DNA of 64,000 bases from NCBI RefSeq assembly GCF_013415305.1, contig NZ_JACBXU010000001.1:2046001-2110000 (forward strand), given 5' to 3'. Below, in pieces: positions 39,400 through 49,175 of this stretch (position 1 is its first letter; every line of letters starts with the position of its first letter). A model generated the notes under the pieces. That model was not told the origin of the DNA, made no database searches, and saw only the letters and a program-made list of their open reading frames with translations. The position numbers were made by a program, and so were the translations under genes. This DNA is from Pantoea sp. WMus005 (GTDB lineage Bacteria > Pseudomonadota > Gammaproteobacteria > Enterobacterales > Enterobacteriaceae).

Positions 39400-41655
39400 T
39401 CATTTACATGCGCCGTGCATTTGACTGGAACCGACCATTCGCCAGACACCCCACTGGCCATCTGAACCCGGTGTTACCCCCCGTGTCCACCAGCCATTTT
39501 TCCACACGCTGCCCTTCCATAAGACAGGGGTACAAGGAGCGCTGTATGTTGTTCCTGCATTCCACTCGGGTGCCTGAGGTTGTGGTGCGGGTGCGGGTAA
39601 CTCAGAAGGCTTCACCTCAAAGTCATGAACAGACACTGCACGACGTAATCCTAAATGGCTGGTTGCTGTGACTTCCGCGCTATAACGCCCTGCTGCCAGC
39701 CCCGCTTTTATCTGGCCTGAAGTATCAATCCCCTTTTCAACAACCTTGTTATTCTTACGCAGGATCCACTGGTAAGCCGCTTCCCGGAAGTTAGCCGCCG
39801 CTTTCAGTTGCTGGGGCTTATCACGAGAAATGCTGCCCGGGCCGGTAATGGTCACTTCCGGTGAGACGCTGGTGATATCGACAAATCTGGCTGTAGTGCC
39901 ATGATTGTTGCTGGCCGTGACCTGAAAACGCGCCGTGACATTTTGCACCTCTTTCGGGATAACGAGCTCTGCCGTCGCAGCTTTGCTGTTTCTGACATAA
40001 ATACGCTGGTCTCCCGAAATATGAGACCAGTTGTAAATAACATCATCACGATTACTTTTCGCCGTCACACTGTAGGCAAAACCGTGATTAAACGTGGCAA
40101 CGGCAACAATGTTGTCCCGGCTCACGCTAAGCTCAGGCGCCAGATTCGACGTTTCATCCGATTTCTCGCCAGGCTGGGGTAAATGCATTTCCGCGACCTT
40201 TTGTCCCGCCGCTTCGCTAAAATGCATGCCCCATTGCAGGAAATAATTCCGCAGATCGTATCCTGCGGCCTGGCTGTAAGCCACTACGCTGAAATCATAG
40301 ACCTTTTGATTTCCATGCATGACATATTGCTTCTTAGCAGCCATATCCTCACCGGGCGCCGCGTAAATAGCACGCAGTCGCGCCTGATTCACTTTTGGGA
40401 AGAAGTCTTCACCATAGCTGAAACGCAGAAAGTTAAAGAAGGCCAGCTTACGGAACACATTTGTTATTTTCGTATAATCGGCATAATGAGGACCAGACTG
40501 GAGGAATTTCACAACGGCATCCTTGTCCCAGTTCCCCTCTTCCTCGGTAATACCGCTATGACACTTGTTGAGAGGATAGTGCTTTCCTCTTATCAGCTGA
40601 CAGGCTTCTGAGGAATAACGGTTGACCTGGATTTCCGAAAACGGTCCCCATACATACTCATGCATGGGTTCATGTAAATGCCCTACTTCATGCCACCGCC
40701 CCCAATCATCCGCATTCATTCTTGATGAACTGAAACCGATACCGGTAAACCCTCGCCGGTAAGCGGCATAGCAACATGTGTCATAATTATAAAAAAGTGA
40801 TCCCAGCCCTGATTTGAATATCTCTTCAGAACCATCCATTCCATTTAATTTTTCATACAACGCAGAGACCTTCAAATTTTCGCCAAGCACAGTGTTGATA
40901 TTTTCGGGGGTAACATCGACAATCTTTTTGGGAACCAGCGTATTGGCTCTTCCATCAAATAAATAAGAAAAACCAAAATGACTGGCCGTTATTTTACTGT
41001 TTTCCCAGTCATCCTGAACATTTTGACCCAGAATGAATAAATGATTATCTTTTCCGCCCGTGACCGTGAGGGGAACCGTAACGTCGCGTTGTGTTTTAAC
41101 CGGATCGCCACAACCTACTAATAACACCCCGCGCTCGCTGAATGTATATTGGGTAGTTTTTCCCGCAGCCAGCTCAACCTGGTTTTTAAACATGGTATCT
41201 GAATCTTTAAAACCATTCCCGGTAACGGCATAGCAGGTCGCGCCTGCGGGAATGGCACCCGCTGAGATCGTCACTGTCTGACCCGCATCTGCAGCAGTTC
41301 GTGTAAAGAAGAAGATCCCTCTGCCCATGGTGGCCTGCAGACTGTTCGTCCAGTCCCGGGTTTCATGGTGAACGATCGGCAGATTATAGTGGTTAGGCGT
41401 GGCTGGCGGGTACATCTTCATTGAACGCTTCAGCCAGAATAGCGGGGTACGGCTGTCGCCGGAGTCTTTTATCACCTGGCTGCTGTTTTTTTCGAACTGA
41501 TCATAATTATAGCCAATCGCGGACAGGCCTTCTTTAAAACCAGGCTGATTATCATACTGCTGCCACCAGTGTGGTTCGGCAGCACTGGCCTGCCATACAC
41601 AAGCACCCAATGACATTGCAAGGGCAACACATAATGTTATTTTGTTTATTTTCAT
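39400..41655 (-). CDS. Secreted M60/enhancin-like zinc metalloprotease with chitin-binding domain
   Basis: A 751-residue exported protein. The N-terminus MKINKITLCVALAMSLGACV allows lipidation at Cys19 (LGAC) or signal peptidase I cleavage after ASA (about 25), as in the T2SS-secreted mucinases SslE/AcfD. The peptidase M60 motif is HEVGH at 322-326 with Glu341 as probable third ligand region (PFSEIQVNRYSSE). Residues about 505-600 and 600-685 form two Ig-like domains. Residues about 695-745 are a CBM5/12 (WNAGTTYS...NGWWTRGVTPG). M60 enzymes cleave mucin-type glycoproteins; the chitin-binding module suggests action on chitin-mucin matrices. It lies beside a T2SS operon and is its likely substrate. 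Confidence 0.88.
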   Translation of the reverse strand: MKINKITLCVALAMSLGACVWQASAAEPHWWQQYDNQPGFKEGLSAIGYNYDQFEKNSSQVIKDSGDSRTPLFWLKRSMKMYPPATPNHYNLPIVHHETRDWTNSLQATMGRGIFFFTRTAADAGQTVTISAGAIPAGATCYAVTGNGFKDSDTMFKNQVELAAGKTTQYTFSERGVLLVGCGDPVKTQRDVTVPLTVTGGKDNHLFILGQNVQDDWENSKITASHFGFSYLFDGRANTLVPKKIVDVTPENINTVLGENLKVSALYEKLNGMDGSEEIFKSGLGSLFYNYDTCCYAAYRRGFTGIGFSSSRMNADDWGRWHEVGHLHEPMHEYVWGPFSEIQVNRYSSEACQLIRGKHYPLNKCHSGITEEEGNWDKDAVVKFLQSGPHYADYTKITNVFRKLAFFNFLRFSYGEDFFPKVNQARLRAIYAAPGEDMAAKKQYVMHGNQKVYDFSVVAYSQAAGYDLRNYFLQWGMHFSEAAGQKVAEMHLPQPGEKSDETSNLAPELSVSRDNIVAVATFNHGFAYSVTAKSNRDDVIYNWSHISGDQRIYVRNSKAATAELVIPKEVQNVTARFQVTASNNHGTTARFVDITSVSPEVTITGPGSISRDKPQQLKAAANFREAAYQWILRKNNKVVEKGIDTSGQIKAGLAAGRYSAEVTATSHLGLRRAVSVHDFEVKPSELPAPAPQPQAPEWNAGTTYSAPCTPVLWKGSVWKNGWWTRGVTPGSDGQWGVWRMVGSSQMHGACK

Positions 41656-42117
41656 AGTGCTTTAATGAGACCTTTAGATGAGTCATTGCCATAAAAAATG
41701 ACTTTAATTAAATATATTGAATTACAAGTCATTACATCCACCGCACGGCCTTTTAGTATAGTGCTGCTATAGCAGCATACCCGCCGGGAATATATCAGGC
41801 TAAAAACGCCCACTGAGACAGCGGGAAGTACACACTGGCCGTTCTGATTCAGCGAAAGAACAATGGCTGATCACGTCTTCCTGAACACCTCTTTTAATAA
41901 ACTATTGCACTAGGGTTTATATTAACGCACCGCGAATCAGAGGTAATACCCGGCCATATATCATTTTAAGCATTGGCTTAGCTGAATAAATAGAGGTAAT
42001 AACAGATAAGACCGGACCACCTCAGAAAAAAGCACTGGAATATTTCACCGCACGTTTTCCGATAATTTTTCCGGAGGCCTCTGCACTCAGGCAGAGACCT
42101 GACCCGGAGTTAAATCG
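41656..42117. other. Intergenic region between M60 protease and chitinase genes
   Basis: About 460 AT-rich bases with no convincing gene. The half near 41656 should hold the protease promoter. A perfect palindrome TGCTGCTATAGCAGCA lies at about 41762-41777. A 9-bp stem GGCCTCTGC/GCAGAGACC (42076-42099) follows the chitinase stop and may act as a weak terminator, lacking a proper U-tract. Confidence 0.5.
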
Positions 42118-44016
42118 TTAGCGAATAACCTGCCAAAGGGATTGCGTTGCTTCTGGCGTCCAGTGTGCCATTGATGGGTGTCCCTGCAGGCAGCGATACT
42201 CTTTGCCTTTGTAGGTCACAATATCGCCCGGTTTATAGTTCACACCGGTTTTCCAGGCTGCTGACAGCGAAGGTGCCGGAGCGGGTTCTGGAGTTGGTGC
42301 TGGAGCTGGTGCGGGAGCTGGTGCCGGCGCAACTGCGCTGGCCTGCGTTTTAACCTTCAGTGCAGCACTCGCCAGTGACGTTTGTCCTTTAGCATTTTCA
42401 GCCACTACGGTGTAGCTATAGGTTGTCGCGGCTTTCAGACCCGTATCGGTAAATTGGGTTCCCGCCAGCGTGCCGACCCGGATGCCATCACGCAGGACCT
42501 GATATTTTACCGCACCGGAAACCCCTTTCCATTTAATACTCAGGTTTGTTTCTCCGGCAGAGATCAGGCTCAGGCTGGCTGGGGCCGCGGGGGCCACAGA
42601 CCCGGCCTCAGGAGCCGGAGCCGTTTTCACTTCCACCTGATTACTGGCTTCAGAGAGATTGCCTGCCGCATCGCGTGCTTTGACGGTATAGCGATACGTC
42701 ACGCCACCCAGCTCTGTGTTGGTGTCGGTCCAGCGGGTATCTGTTGTTGAGCCTACCGCCACGCCGTTGCGCAGAATCGAATAACTCATCACGCCCACCT
42801 TGTCGGTTGAAGGCTGCCACACCAGCATGATGGTTTTATCGTTTGCCATCACTCTGAGGCCGGTCGGGGCCGTTGGGGCGGTCACATCCGGAACTGCCTG
42901 ATCGCCGGACATCAGGTCAGCCCGCTCTTTCATCTCGTTGAAGTAATCTACCTGCTGGGCAAGGGACGTCTGCTGATCATTTGCACCCAACGTCCAGATG
43001 AAGAAACCACCATAACCGTTTTCTGCCTGCCATCCCGCACGGTTAACGTTAGTCTGACGATTTTCTACAAAGCGCCCTTCAGGTCCCCACTGAGAGTTAA
43101 TCGTCTGACCGAGGACAATTTTACGCTTATCACCCACAGCGCGAGCGTAGTTGGCCATCGCTACATCATATTTAAAGTTTCGACCTGCGTCATAAGCCAT
43201 CACGTTAAAGAAGTCGAAAACATCCTTGCCTTTGTTCAGCAGCGGCAGGACTTCACCGTGATGACTGGAGCGCGATGATTCGGTGAATGAGCAGTTTTCA
43301 GTGACCGTGCTGGACTGGCACGCTACCGGGTCAGCGCCAACGTGATAGGTCGTCAGGCTGATCAGTTTTTTACTGCCAGAAGCGTTGAGCAGCTCGCGCA
43401 CACGCTTTGCTACCGCCAGCACGTTGTCATTCTCTTCTGGCGTCAGTCGCGCCACTTTTTCAAAGTCAAAATCAATCCCATCGAGCTGTACGGTTCCCGC
43501 CAGCTGATTGACGCCCATATCACACGCCCCTGACCAGTTGGTGTGCAGACACTGGCCGGTCATCTCTTCAGGCTTCAGGTTCTTCTGGTAAACCGGGTAA
43601 TTAGTTTGCAGCATTTTGACCAGATTCTGTGCCAGATTTTCGCGCGTTTGTGGGGAAGCCAGATACGCCCACATGGACTCATAGGTTTCACCGCCGAAGG
43701 CGACCATCATTTTAATACCTGGACGGGCCAGCTTCAGTCCGCTCCAACCGCTGTAAGCGGAGGCCTGGATGTACCATGGATCGTAGGTCGGCATGCTAAC
43801 GATATTATCAGAGCTGGATATGTTACCGTTCGCATCCCAGCCTCCGAATGAAAGCAGCAGCGTATTGGCTTTAACATCTTTGAGGGTCTCAACAGACCCT
43901 GCACCGATTCCCCCCCAGGAAGTCAGATAAGAAACCGCGTAGTGCTCCTGCGCAGCAAAAGCCGACTGTGCCAGGAGGGCACCGCCGATTAAAAGAGGTA
44001 ACGTTAGTTTTTTCAT
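42118..44016 (-). CDS. Secreted GH18 chitinase with two FN3 domains and CBM5/12
   Basis: A 632-residue endochitinase-type protein. Signal peptide MKKLTLPLLIGGALLAQSAFA. The GH18 catalytic domain spans about residues 25-370 with the DxxDxDxE motif LDGIDFDFE (catalytic Glu186), plus SxGG-type MVAFGG and the Tyr-Asp of NVMAYDAG. Two fibronectin III domains follow (about 378-466 and 476-558), then an Ala-Pro linker and a C-terminal CBM5/12 (AAWKTGVNYKPGDIVTYKGK...LWQVIR). The ATG at 44016 has GGGATATGTC upstream. It is divergent from the T2SS operon, with which it shares a regulatory region. Confidence 0.94.
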   Translation of the reverse strand: MKKLTLPLLIGGALLAQSAFAAQEHYAVSYLTSWGGIGAGSVETLKDVKANTLLLSFGGWDANGNISSSDNIVSMPTYDPWYIQASAYSGWSGLKLARPGIKMMVAFGGETYESMWAYLASPQTRENLAQNLVKMLQTNYPVYQKNLKPEEMTGQCLHTNWSGACDMGVNQLAGTVQLDGIDFDFEKVARLTPEENDNVLAVAKRVRELLNASGSKKLISLTTYHVGADPVACQSSTVTENCSFTESSRSSHHGEVLPLLNKGKDVFDFFNVMAYDAGRNFKYDVAMANYARAVGDKRKIVLGQTINSQWGPEGRFVENRQTNVNRAGWQAENGYGGFFIWTLGANDQQTSLAQQVDYFNEMKERADLMSGDQAVPDVTAPTAPTGLRVMANDKTIMLVWQPSTDKVGVMSYSILRNGVAVGSTTDTRWTDTNTELGGVTYRYTVKARDAAGNLSEASNQVEVKTAPAPEAGSVAPAAPASLSLISAGETNLSIKWKGVSGAVKYQVLRDGIRVGTLAGTQFTDTGLKAATTYSYTVVAENAKGQTSLASAALKVKTQASAVAPAPAPAPAPAPTPEPAPAPSLSAAWKTGVNYKPGDIVTYKGKEYRCLQGHPSMAHWTPEATQSLWQVIR

Positions 44017-44285
44017 GACATATCCCATGTTTTTATTGAATACAATATTTGTTACTGCACTCAGTATTACGCTCTGCTTTAAAAAAATCTCTGGGGATAT
44101 TTTCTTTTACTTTCAGAAATGAGGTAAACCAGACAAGAAGTATCTTAAATAAAAGAGGATAAGAAATTCCTTACCCCCTCCACGCCTATTCTCAAATAAT
44201 AAAAGAAACCATACCTTCTCCCCTGGCGCTATTTAATTAAGAATCCTTCCTCACTTAACAGCATCTCTGATAAAGAGGTATTTAA
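44017..44285. promoter_or_regulatory. Divergent chitinase/T2SS promoter region with RcsB-box-like motifs
   Basis: About 270 bases, strongly AT-rich, between the divergent chitinase and gspG genes. TAAGAAATTCCTTA (44160-44173) is a near-palindrome resembling the RcsAB box TAAGAATATTCCTA (10 of 14). TAAGAATCCTTCC (44238-44250) is a second partial match close to gspG. GATAAAGAGGTATTTAA provides the gspG ribosome binding site. Binding by the RcsB-like regulator of this locus is a hypothesis. Confidence 0.45.
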
Positions 44286-44705
44286 ATGAATAGTCAAACC
44301 CGGTTGCTTCATAAGCAAGGGGGATTCACCTTGCTCGAACTGCTGGTCGTCCTGATGATCATTGCGCTTCTGGCTGGCTTTGTCGGACCGAAGGTCTTTT
44401 CTAATGTTGACTCGGCAAAAGATAAAACTGCCCAGCGGCAGATGCGCGCAATTGCAGACGCGATGGTGCAATATCGTCTTGACGTGGGGCATTATCCTGA
44501 TGAATCAGAAGGATTGCGTGCGCTAACGGAAAAACCCGCTTCGGCGCAAAACTGGAAAGGACCTTACCTAAGCCATCAGGTGCCACTGGATCCGTGGGGT
44601 CAGGCTTATCAGTGGCATAACCCGACCAGAGAACAAGGTTCTATTAATGACGTCGATATTACTTCTATGGGTAAAGGCGATAAAGCCATTACGTATGGAT
44701 TCTGA
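44286..44705 (+). CDS. gspG: Major pseudopilin GspG
   Basis: T2SS major pseudopilin, 139 residues. The prepilin leader MNSQTRLLHKQGG is cleaved before FTLLELLVVLMIIALLAGFV, with the conserved Glu at +5. The C-terminal domain has the GspG features DVGHYPDESEGLRALTEKP and GPYLSHQVPLDPWGQAYQW, and calcium-site-like IDDVDI/SMGKGDK spacing. First gene of the operon, divergent from the chitinase. Its stop overlaps the next gene (TGATG). Confidence 0.92.
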   Translation: MNSQTRLLHKQGGFTLLELLVVLMIIALLAGFVGPKVFSNVDSAKDKTAQRQMRAIADAMVQYRLDVGHYPDESEGLRALTEKPASAQNWKGPYLSHQVPLDPWGQAYQWHNPTREQGSINDVDITSMGKGDKAITYGF

Positions 44706-45163
44706 TGATGTTACGCGCTGGATTATTATTAGTGCTATTACTCCCATTATTTTCCGTCCGGGCTAACTGCTGGGTAGATGCGGGAGCACGCTACGGAATC
44801 GAACCTGAACTATTACAGGCTATCGCGATTGTCGAGTCGAATGGAAACACCAAAGCAATCAATAAAAATCGTGATGGATCATTTGACGTTGGTCTGATGC
44901 AAATAAATAGCAGCCACTTTAATACGCTGTGGAAATTTCGTATTAGTCAGAAAGATTTGCTCAATGATCCCTGCCAGAGTGTGATGACCGGAGCATGGAT
45001 TCTGGCCGGTCAGATTCAACGGTTCGGGTATACCTGGGACGCTGTCGGCGCCTATAACGCTGGCACGGCGAATACACCTAAACGCCGGGCGCTCCGTCAA
45101 CAATATATAAAAAAAGTAGCTCCGCATTATGCCCGTCTTAAGAGGCAACGGGGCCACTCATAA
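44705..45163 (+). CDS. Lytic transglycosylase, IagB/VirB1-like SLT domain
   Basis: A 152-residue exported muramidase-like protein with signal peptide MMLRAGLLLVLLLPLFSVRA. The SLT domain has the catalytic Glu in AIVESNGN (about residue 48), GLMQINSSHF and the AYNAG motif. Such enzymes open peptidoglycan for assembly of envelope-spanning machines. The location inside the T2SS operon suggests local wall remodelling for the secretin. It overlaps gspG by one base; the following ATG three bases on is an alternative start. Confidence 0.9.
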   Translation: MMLRAGLLLVLLLPLFSVRANCWVDAGARYGIEPELLQAIAIVESNGNTKAINKNRDGSFDVGLMQINSSHFNTLWKFRISQKDLLNDPCQSVMTGAWILAGQIQRFGYTWDAVGAYNAGTANTPKRRALRQQYIKKVAPHYARLKRQRGHS

Positions 45164-45171
45164 CTGGCAGA

Positions 45172-46341
45172 ATGAAATCTTATACTGTTATCACCCTCAC
45201 CGAGGGTAAACGCGTTAGTCAGTCAGTGCTTGCGACTTCAGCCGACGATGCCGCTCTTCGCGTCACCTCGAAAGGCGGCATCGTACTGCAGGTACATGCA
45301 CGCCCTGCACGTCGGGATAAACGCTTTCCGCTGAGTTTATTTTTGCAGGAACTTATCGCCCTGCTTGAAGCCGGACTTGTCGTGGTTGAAGCCATTGAAG
45401 CGCTGCGCGAAAGCAGCCGGGATAGCACGGCAACGCTGGTGCTCGATACGCTGGTGAACCGACTCTATGAGGGCGCCCAGCTTTCACAGGCCATGTCGAC
45501 ACTGCCTGCGCTATTTCCGACGCTGCTGATTAATACCGTGGCCTCCTCAGAACAAACCGGCCATCTTCCGATCGCGCTGACCCGCTTCCAGCATTATGAA
45601 ACCCGGATGGAAATACTGCGCAAACGCATTAAAGCCACGCTGCTTTACCCCACTATCGTTATCTCCGCCGGAGTAGCGATACTGATATTCCTGCTTGGCT
45701 TTATTATTCCGCGCTTCTCCGTCGTGTTTGACGGCATAAAAGATCCCTCATCCAGCGCCCAATTAATCCTCTGGTGGGGCAAGCTGACGCAAAACCACAG
45801 CACCCTGCTGATTGCCGGCTGTGCCGCCACTGTTGCCGGAATTGTGATGGCGGTAAGAAGCCCTCGCCTGCGCAAGCGTTTACTCGACATGCTGCTGCAG
45901 ATTCCTCAGCTACGCCAGAAACACCAGTTAGCCATACTGGTTCGCTTTTACCGCACCCTCGGACTGCTGCTGCAGGGCGGGCTACCCGTGCCGCAGGCGC
46001 TGACGCTTAGCCGGGACGTTCTGCCTGAGAGCCACCGCCCGCAAATTGAGCAGGTCATTCGCGATGTCGGCGCGGGCGAATCGCTCTCCCGCATGCTGGA
46101 AGCGCAGAATCTGACCACGCCCGTCGCCACCCGTTTAATGCAGGTCGGCGAGCGCAGTGGTGAACTGCCCGCCATGTGCGAACGAATCGCCGCGTTCTAC
46201 GACGAGTCGCTGGAACGTGCAATTGAAACCTTCAGCAAAGTTTTCGAACCGGTTCTGATGATCGTGGTGGGCGGCATCGTCGGCCTGGTCGTTTTTTTAC
46301 TCTATATGCCCATCTTCGAGCTGGCAGGAGGATTGCAATAA
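45172..46341 (+). CDS. gspF: T2SS inner-membrane platform protein GspF/PilC
   Basis: A 389-residue polytopic protein with two GspF domains. The first is about residues 45-170 (LFLQELIALLEAGLVVVEAIEAL), the second 250-375 (FYRTLGLLLQGGLPVPQALTLSRD, GERSGELPAMCERIAAFYDES). Three membrane segments: TLLYPTIVISAGVAILIFLL, TLLIAGCAATVAGIVMAV, MIVVGGIVGLVVFLLYMPIF. Its stop overlaps the gspE start (TAATG). Confidence 0.94.
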   Translation: MKSYTVITLTEGKRVSQSVLATSADDAALRVTSKGGIVLQVHARPARRDKRFPLSLFLQELIALLEAGLVVVEAIEALRESSRDSTATLVLDTLVNRLYEGAQLSQAMSTLPALFPTLLINTVASSEQTGHLPIALTRFQHYETRMEILRKRIKATLLYPTIVISAGVAILIFLLGFIIPRFSVVFDGIKDPSSSAQLILWWGKLTQNHSTLLIAGCAATVAGIVMAVRSPRLRKRLLDMLLQIPQLRQKHQLAILVRFYRTLGLLLQGGLPVPQALTLSRDVLPESHRPQIEQVIRDVGAGESLSRMLEAQNLTTPVATRLMQVGERSGELPAMCERIAAFYDESLERAIETFSKVFEPVLMIVVGGIVGLVVFLLYMPIFELAGGLQ

Positions 46342-47972
46342 TGACCGATTTATCCACGCCTATCGGCAGCATCGACGCGCTCATGAAGCTCTCTGACGAG
46401 GAGCGTTGTCAGACGCTGGCGACACTCCTGGAGCATTTCCCTGAGCGTCTGCACGATACAGCCGAGGCATTAGGGATGATCCCTCTTTCGGCGGCCAACG
46501 TCACCGAAGAAAATGAGGATTTTAGCCGCCTTGCGTTGACCGAGGCCCTAAGCTATCGCGCGCTCCCGCTGCTGATTGACAAAACATTCTACGTTGCACT
46601 GACCGACCCGTTCTCCCTGACGCAGCGTCAGTGGGCCTATAGCATGAACGCAAAGCCTGCCCTGCTCTCGCTCTCCTGGCTGAACACCCGGCTGAACGAG
46701 CTTGGCAAACAGCAGAGAACGCTCGATCAGCTTGAACAGCAGAGCAGTGACGAAAGCAGCGACATGCAGTGGCTGGAGATTACACCCGCAGCCATTGCCA
46801 GCGAGCCTCATGCGGTCATCAAACTGGTCAATGCCACCTTGTTTGACGCACTGCAAAGCCGTGCCAGCGACATCCACCTTAGCGCCGTTGCCGATGGCAT
46901 CGTGGTGAAATATCGCATTGATGGCGTGCTCCACGCCATCCGGCATTGCGCCGGCATTCAACAAGCCGAACAGGTTATATCCCGAATCAAAGTTCTGAGC
47001 TGTATGGATATTTCGGAGCGACGTATTCCGCAGGACGGTCGTTTTAAAGCCTTAATTCTTCAGCGGCCGGTCGATTTCCGCGTCTCTATCGTGCCCGGTA
47101 TTCACGGCGAAGATGCGGTGCTGCGCGTACTGGATAAATCTCATGATCAGAATATCCAGCTCGAAACTCTGGGCTTTGATGAACACACACTCAGAGCGAT
47201 TCGGCAGCTGACTCATCTTCCCCATGGCATGGTGCTGGTAACCGGCCCGACGGGAAGTGGCAAATCCACCACCCTCTATTCTGCGCTCAGCGAACTGAAC
47301 AGTGGGGAAAGCAAAATCATCACTATTGAAGATCCCGTCGAGTATCAGCTCAATGGCGTGCTGCAGATCCCGGTCAATGACAAAAAGGGGCTGACCTTTG
47401 CCCGTGGCCTGAGAGCCATTCTGCGTCACGACCCGGATATTATTCTGGTCGGTGAAATACGTGATGGCGAAACGGCAGGCATTGCCGTTCAGGCTTCTCT
47501 GACCGGGCACGTCGTGCTTTCGTCAGTCCACGCTAACGATGTCTTCAGCGTGCTCGAGCGTTTTCTTTATATGCAGGTCGAACCCGCCAGCCTGATCGCC
47601 GCCCTGAACGGTGTCGTCGCCCAGCGCCTGGTCCGTCAGATTTGTCCTGAATGCGGTGAAGATGCCCCACAGCCAGAGGCGATGCCTGATGCCTGGCAGT
47701 CTGAACGGTTAGGCTCGCTGACACCCCGCTGGCGACGAGGACGTGGCTGCGAGGCATGCCGACACAGCGGTTACCGCGGCAGGCTGGCGCTGGCTGAAGT
47801 CCTGCATTTCAGCGATGCAATAAAAGAAGCCATGCTGGTCAGAGCGTCGGTTCGTCAACTTAGACAGGTCGCGCTGGACGATGGCTTTGTCCCGCTGACC
47901 ACTATCGCACTCCGTGCTGTTGCGGAAGGCAAAACCACCCTCGAGGAGGTCAATCGTGTTATCGCTCACTAA
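46341..47972 (+). CDS. gspE: T2SS ATPase GspE
   Basis: A 543-residue secretion ATPase of the GspE/PilB/MshE family. The N-terminal GspE_N-like domain (residues 1-140) binds the inner-membrane platform. Walker A GPTGSGKS at 302-309, Asp-box IIRP-type ITIEDPVEY at 327-335, Walker B IILVGEIRDGE at 367-377, His-box GHVVLSSVHAND. A four-cysteine metal-binding module is present (C435, C438, C470, C473). Powers pseudopilus assembly. The next gene starts 17 bases inside its 3' end. Confidence 0.95.
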   Translation: MTDLSTPIGSIDALMKLSDEERCQTLATLLEHFPERLHDTAEALGMIPLSAANVTEENEDFSRLALTEALSYRALPLLIDKTFYVALTDPFSLTQRQWAYSMNAKPALLSLSWLNTRLNELGKQQRTLDQLEQQSSDESSDMQWLEITPAAIASEPHAVIKLVNATLFDALQSRASDIHLSAVADGIVVKYRIDGVLHAIRHCAGIQQAEQVISRIKVLSCMDISERRIPQDGRFKALILQRPVDFRVSIVPGIHGEDAVLRVLDKSHDQNIQLETLGFDEHTLRAIRQLTHLPHGMVLVTGPTGSGKSTTLYSALSELNSGESKIITIEDPVEYQLNGVLQIPVNDKKGLTFARGLRAILRHDPDIILVGEIRDGETAGIAVQASLTGHVVLSSVHANDVFSVLERFLYMQVEPASLIAALNGVVAQRLVRQICPECGEDAPQPEAMPDAWQSERLGSLTPRWRRGRGCEACRHSGYRGRLALAEVLHFSDAIKEAMLVRASVRQLRQVALDDGFVPLTTIALRAVAEGKTTLEEVNRVIAH

Positions 47973-48663
47973 GGCATGGGAGTGTGATATCTGGCCCCAT
48001 GCGCTGCGCCTGCGCCTGGGCAAAAAAGTGATTGCAAGGCACGAACGCGTGGCCGGTGAAACGCTGGATACCGCCCTCAGCATGCTCTTTCGCCTGCGTT
48101 CACCGTCGTTTCCGTGGCGCGATAGTGTGGCATTTAACGTTGATACTGACGATCTGATGCTAATGGTTGTGCCCTGGCAACCCGGTGTGGCAACGCCGCA
48201 GGAGCTTCTGCAACTGGCACAGCTTCAGGTCATGCAACATGACAGCGCCGCGCTGCACAAAGGGGGCTGGATGATGCGTTTTGAGTCAGCGTGCTGGCAG
48301 CAACCTGCCCTGGTTTCAGGGGTACAGCATGCCTGCTGGGAGCGGCTTAAGGCGCTGGCCCGCCGGGAGAAACTGCGCTTTCGGGGTATCGAAACCCCCT
48401 TTCAACGCCTGCTGAAATACAGTCGCCGTACGTTTCCGGAGAAAGCGCTGTTTATCACGATCAGCGCGCATCAATGCCGCATCGCCAGCCGGATTAATCG
48501 GGCCTGGCATGAGGTCAGCACGATCTCACTGCCTCAACAGGAGACGGTTACCCAGCTGCGCGTCATTGCACAACTCAGCGGTATGACCGACTGCCCTCAC
48601 TACCTTTTGAACACTGAAGAAGGCGAGCCACAGATTATTACGCCTCAGGAGAAGGGGGTATGA
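47956..48663 (+). CDS. PilM/GspL-like cytoplasmic T2SS subunit (putative)
   Basis: A 235-residue protein translated from GTG at 47956, which has a perfect GAGGAGG six bases upstream. It lies within the 3' end of gspE. No signal peptide or membrane helix. Sequence identity to known GspL/PilM is not obvious. Its position between GspE and a PilN-like gene, and segments like LFITISAHQCRIASRINRAWHE resembling actin-like fold strands, suggest the PilM or GspL cytoplasmic domain role. It overlaps the next gene by four bases. Function is inferred from operon position. Confidence 0.65.
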   Translation: MLSLTKAWECDIWPHALRLRLGKKVIARHERVAGETLDTALSMLFRLRSPSFPWRDSVAFNVDTDDLMLMVVPWQPGVATPQELLQLAQLQVMQHDSAALHKGGWMMRFESACWQQPALVSGVQHACWERLKALARREKLRFRGIETPFQRLLKYSRRTFPEKALFITISAHQCRIASRINRAWHEVSTISLPQQETVTQLRVIAQLSGMTDCPHYLLNTEEGEPQIITPQEKGV

Positions 48664-49175
48664 CACCACTGTTTTCACCGGCTCCACCGTGGGCGGGACG
48701 GACACTGTTGCTCACTGGCCTGCTTTGTCTGCCGGTCGCCGGATTAGTCATGCGGGAAACGTTACACCAGCAGCATCTTGAGTATCAACTCACGCAGGCA
48801 GAACAGCAACTTGCCGCTCATCAGCGCATACAGCAACAACTTCAGGCTACGCAACTGCGTCGCCAGCGTCAGTCTCATCAGTTAACGGCGATACCGCCAG
48901 CTATCCGCATGATGGATAGAGTTGGCAGCGAGCTGTCGTCTGAGATTGCCCTGCTAAGCATCAACATCGTCCCTGAAAAGCGCGATGTTCATCTGACCGT
49001 GAAAGCCACCAGCCTGAATGCCCTGATGGCTTTCAGCCAGCGCCTGCAACAGCTTCCCGCGCACGTTGCATTGCAAAACCACCGTCCCACAGAAAGCACT
49101 GAAAACGGCTGGGCTGTAAGCGCCACGCTTGACGTCAGTTTCAGCGCGGAGGATCACCATGCTCCTGAAAGATAG
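48660..49175 (+). CDS. PilN-like T2SS inner-membrane subunit
   Basis: A 171-residue bitopic protein. One N-terminal membrane segment (TLLLTGLLCLPVAGLVM, about residues 14-31) is followed by a coiled-coil (QQHLEYQLTQAEQQLAAHQRIQQQLQ) and a small periplasmic domain (IALLSINIVPEKRDVHLTVKA). This is the PilN/GspL C-terminal plan. It starts with an ATGA overlap onto the previous gene and overlaps the next by 17 bases. Confidence 0.72.
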   Translation: MTPLFSPAPPWAGRTLLLTGLLCLPVAGLVMRETLHQQHLEYQLTQAEQQLAAHQRIQQQLQATQLRRQRQSHQLTAIPPAIRMMDRVGSELSSEIALLSINIVPEKRDVHLTVKATSLNALMAFSQRLQQLPAHVALQNHRPTESTENGWAVSATLDVSFSAEDHHAPER

